From Paenibacillus ferrarius (GTDB taxonomy: Bacteria; Bacillota; Bacilli; Paenibacillales; NBRC-103111), in contig NZ_MBTG01000011.1 of NCBI RefSeq assembly GCF_002027705.1, forward strand, positions 1-64,000: a stretch of DNA of 64,000 bases, written 5' to 3'. Shown one piece after another: positions 63,532 through 64,000 of the stretch. A program made the position numbers and the translations under genes. The first letter of the stretch is position 1; each line of letters starts with the position of its first letter. The notes under the pieces are model-generated. The model saw only the letters and a list, made by a program, of their open reading frames with translations. It was not told the DNA's origin and searched no databases.

Positions 63532-63547
63532 ACAGGCGAATGCCTGT
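63532..63547 (-). promoter_or_regulatory. 5'-leader hairpin of gap
   Basis: On the minus strand ACAGGC, loop ATTC, GCCTGT: a perfect 6-pair stem 35 bases before the start codon. It covaries with the hairpin of the duplicate copy at 53137. Confidence 0.6.
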
Positions 63548-63597
63548 CATGAAATCAAAAGAAATTAGCTTTTCTCAACGGGCTTGTTGCACAATAT

Positions 63598-63617
63598 AAG
63601 ATACCGATCGGTATCTT
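63598..63617. promoter_or_regulatory. TetR-type operator at gap
   Basis: AAGATACCGATCGGTATCTT is a perfect 20-base palindrome placed directly after the -10 box of gap, where bound repressor would block transcription. The related site at 53058 lies beside the tetR gene at 52339-52965. Confidence 0.75.
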
Positions 63618-63618
63618 T

Positions 63619-63646
63619 ATTATATCATGATTTGAGTGATTGGCAA
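63619..63646 (-). promoter_or_regulatory. gap promoter
   Basis: On the minus strand TTGCCA (63646-63641), a 16-base gap and TATAAT (63624-63619), followed at once by the operator. The transcript leader would be about 115 bases. Confidence 0.7.
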
Positions 63647-63759
63647 GGTTTCAGTGTCGTGAAGTTTGATATAACATTAGATTAGAATAAAGTTCATTCT
63701 GCAACAAACCATCATTTTCACCTCGGAGTTCTTAAAATTCTAACGAATCTGAAACAATA

Positions 63760-63794
63760 AAAACGGAGCGCCGAGGTTTGCGGGCTCCGTTTTC
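63760..63794. terminator. Intrinsic terminator right of gap promoter
   Basis: A perfect 10-base stem (63760-63769 with 63784-63793) and 14-base loop; T-runs flank it on both strands (TTTTC on plus, TTTTTATT on minus). It separates gap from the murF-like remnant. The rest of 63647-63819 has no gene. Confidence 0.7.
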
Positions 63795-63819
63795 TAATTA
63801 ATTCTGGAATATCACATTT

Positions 63820-64000
63820 CTCATAAAATTTCAAATATTGGCCACTAATTATCGAAGGGAATTATCAATAAAAGTAATTAGTGTTACTGGTAGCAATGGT
63901 AAGACAACCACAAAAGATATGATAAATTCTGTATTACAGACAAAATAGCGAGTTCATAAAACAGTCGGGAATTTAAACAGCCCAATTGGAGTTCCCTTGA
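63820..64000 (+). pseudogene. murF: murF-like fragment with in-frame stop, runs off window
   Basis: The plus strand encodes 'ILATNYRRELSIKVISV' then the P-loop 'TGSNGKTTTKDMINSVLQTK', a TAG stop at 63946-63948, and 'RVHKTVGNLNSPIGVPL'. This is the centre of UDP-MurNAc-tripeptide:D-Ala-D-Ala ligase (ATP-binding site and the following loop). The first 80-90 residues are absent, and the TAG replaces an expected Tyr codon. It continues past the window. A functional murF must lie elsewhere. Confidence 0.8.

Overview
The window looks like a chromosomal segment from a Paenibacillus-type endospore-forming member of the Bacillales. The evidence is a spore germinant-receptor operon, LplA/LplB/YtcP-type sugar importers paired with YesM/YesN-type two-component systems, a cydABDC operon, a Bacillus-style Ohr, and mostly moderate base composition with strong AGGAGG ribosome-binding sites. 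No rRNA, tRNA, CRISPR array or intact insertion sequence was seen.

Layout. 1-2.65 kb: the 5' part of a DinB-family gene, a marR-nitroreductase-monooxygenase operon with a palindromic operator, and a divergent ohr. 2.66-7.67 kb: a four-gene germinant-receptor operon (A, B, C and a small membrane protein that starts at TTG) bracketed by two same-direction relics of one IS6-family element. 7.96-14.36 kb: an LplB/YtcP/LplA-type importer, a carboxylesterase and an AraC regulator. 14.5-20.1 kb: an IclR regulator and three enzymes of the non-phosphorylative (Weimberg) pentose route (YjhG/YagF-type pentonate dehydratase, FAH-type 2-keto-3-deoxypentonate dehydratase, 2-oxoglutarate-semialdehyde dehydrogenase), followed by a broken GH43 beta-xylosidase. 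20.2-44.9 kb: a glycan-use region. It holds remnants of a two-component system, a GH95 enzyme, an importer with its kinase/regulator pair and a GH43 enzyme, and then a second kinase/regulator pair with its importer, GH78, GH78-like and GH3 enzymes. None of the three importers has an ATPase gene here, so all probably share an unlinked MsmX/MsmK-type ATPase.

45.2-50.0 kb: an AT-rich pair of unrecognised genes, one encoding a 1123-residue helical-repeat (HEAT-like) protein and one a 249-residue protein, then an acetyltransferase gene cut by an internally deleted IS6 derivative. 50.3-52.0 kb: a GC-rich tetR-dehydrogenase islet with tandem palindromic operators and an apparently leaderless promoter. 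It looks imported.

52.2-63.7 kb: a second TetR gene sits beside the operator, promoter and broken 5' end of a gap gene. An intact gap gene, with the same operator-promoter arrangement and the same 5'-leader hairpin, lies in inverted orientation 10 kb away. Between the two copies lie cydABDC, an MFS transporter, a receiver-like protein lacking the phosphorylation Asp, a DUF420 membrane protein and an MFS relic. The last 180 bases hold a murF-like fragment with an in-frame stop.

Gene decay is unusually common. At least eight remnants (transposase, GH43, kinase/regulator, AraC, acetyltransferase, gap, MFS, murF) lie between intact operons. The most interesting unexplained items are the TetR/duplicated-gap regulon with its covarying leader hairpin, the helical-repeat gene pair, and the leaderless tetR islet.
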